Made by a program: the position numbers and the translations under genes. A DNA stretch of 5,069 nt from Dehalococcoidia bacterium (GTDB taxonomy: Bacteria > Chloroflexota > Dehalococcoidia > JACVQG01), in the NCBI GenBank assembly GCA_015661045.1, contig JACVQG010000272.1, positions 1 through 5,069 on the forward strand. The letters are read 5' to 3'. A model generated the notes under the pieces. It made no database searches. It worked only from the letters and a program-made list of their open reading frames with translations, and was not told the origin of the DNA. This document shows, piece after piece, positions 4,981-5,069 of the stretch. Each line of letters opens with the position of its first letter. Within the stretch, counting starts at the first letter, position 1.

Positions 4981-5069
4981 TGTGAATTTATTGCGTTTTC
5001 CCCCAAACAACAGACTCTTGGTTTTGACAGCACGGGTTATCTTTATCCGTTTGGGATCAGACGCCCGAT

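Larger units (their letters stand above)
4742..5069. other. Leader of the dcd-rib operon and repeat region, no confident gene
   Basis: The 328 bases upstream of dcd hold a candidate promoter (4829-4857), an AT-rich stretch with a TATATATATA run (4821-4830), and a decayed repeat (about 4891-4980). The longest minus-strand frames here pass straight through the repeat and do not look like proteins. The bases from 5069 leftwards may include the tail of a gene beyond the edge (see separate entry). No FMN riboswitch consensus blocks were found. Confidence 0.55.
4819..5069 (-). other. Open frame entering from the right edge, possible gene tail, unrecognised
   Basis: One minus-strand frame is open from the window edge to a TAG at 4819-4821 (82 codons). 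Its first part is basic (DPKRIKITRAVKTKS, then LLFGGKRNKF), while the rest translates the repeat at 4891-4980 and the promoter spacer. It could be the end of a gene beyond the edge that now runs on through an inserted repeat, or it could be chance. I do not recognise the protein. A different frame (5043-5069) reads IGRLIPNG then stop and competes as the true tail. Confidence 0.2.

Noticed and set aside
4731..5033. Minus-strand 100-residue frame overlapping the dcd start
   Set aside because: Most of it is a translation of the repeat and the promoter region; it uses a non-ATG start without a Shine-Dalgarno site and has no protein-like features.
4742..5069. tRNA or other structured RNA gene upstream of dcd
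   Set aside because: No T-loop GTTCRA-type block or acceptor stem pairing was found; the visible hairpins belong to the repeat and the promoter dyad.

Overview
The window looks like an ordinary housekeeping locus from a free-living bacterium. It holds one minus-strand operon for riboflavin biosynthesis, headed by a nucleotide deaminase gene, with repeat-rich accessory DNA on both sides. Codon choice and moderate GC, three non-ATG starts among five genes, an actinobacterial-type dCTP deaminase, and dispersed palindromic repeats of the GATTCTTC...AGAATGAC kind suggest Chloroflexota, possibly Dehalococcoidia. That assignment is inference from memory of such genomes and is only moderately secure.

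Reading in the direction of transcription (right to left): 4742-5069 is a leader with a decayed repeat (about 4890-4980) and a candidate promoter whose 17-bp spacer contains a perfect inverted repeat (4829-4857). Next come dcd (4741-4154), ribD (4157-3153, overlapping dcd by TTGA), ribE (2972-2343), ribBA (2320-1088) and ribH (952-467). A 135-bp gap with a direct and inverted repeat array lies between ribBA and ribH. Downstream of ribH, 160-466 has no gene but holds three copies of a palindromic repeat, two of them facing each other as an 87-bp hairpin. The left edge has part of a GIY-YIG endonuclease-like gene that appears to have lost its start and first motif.

RibBA supplies both entry reactions (GTP to the pyrimidine precursor, and ribulose-5-phosphate to the four-carbon DHBP). 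RibD deaminates and reduces the pyrimidine. RibH joins the two branches into lumazine, and RibE dismutates lumazine to riboflavin. The dephosphorylation step and RibF (FMN/FAD formation) are not in the window. Dcd makes dUMP or dUTP from dCTP for thymidylate synthesis; it is coupled by position, not by pathway.

The most notable finding is that ribD carries a frameshift near 3178-3180. The expected last 43 residues of the reductase domain are intact in the -1 frame down to a stop at 3046. This is either a sequence error or a real lesion in an otherwise complete pathway. No FMN riboswitch was found upstream. I see no convincing new multi-gene system here; the most unusual material is the repeat families and the broken GIY-YIG gene beside them.
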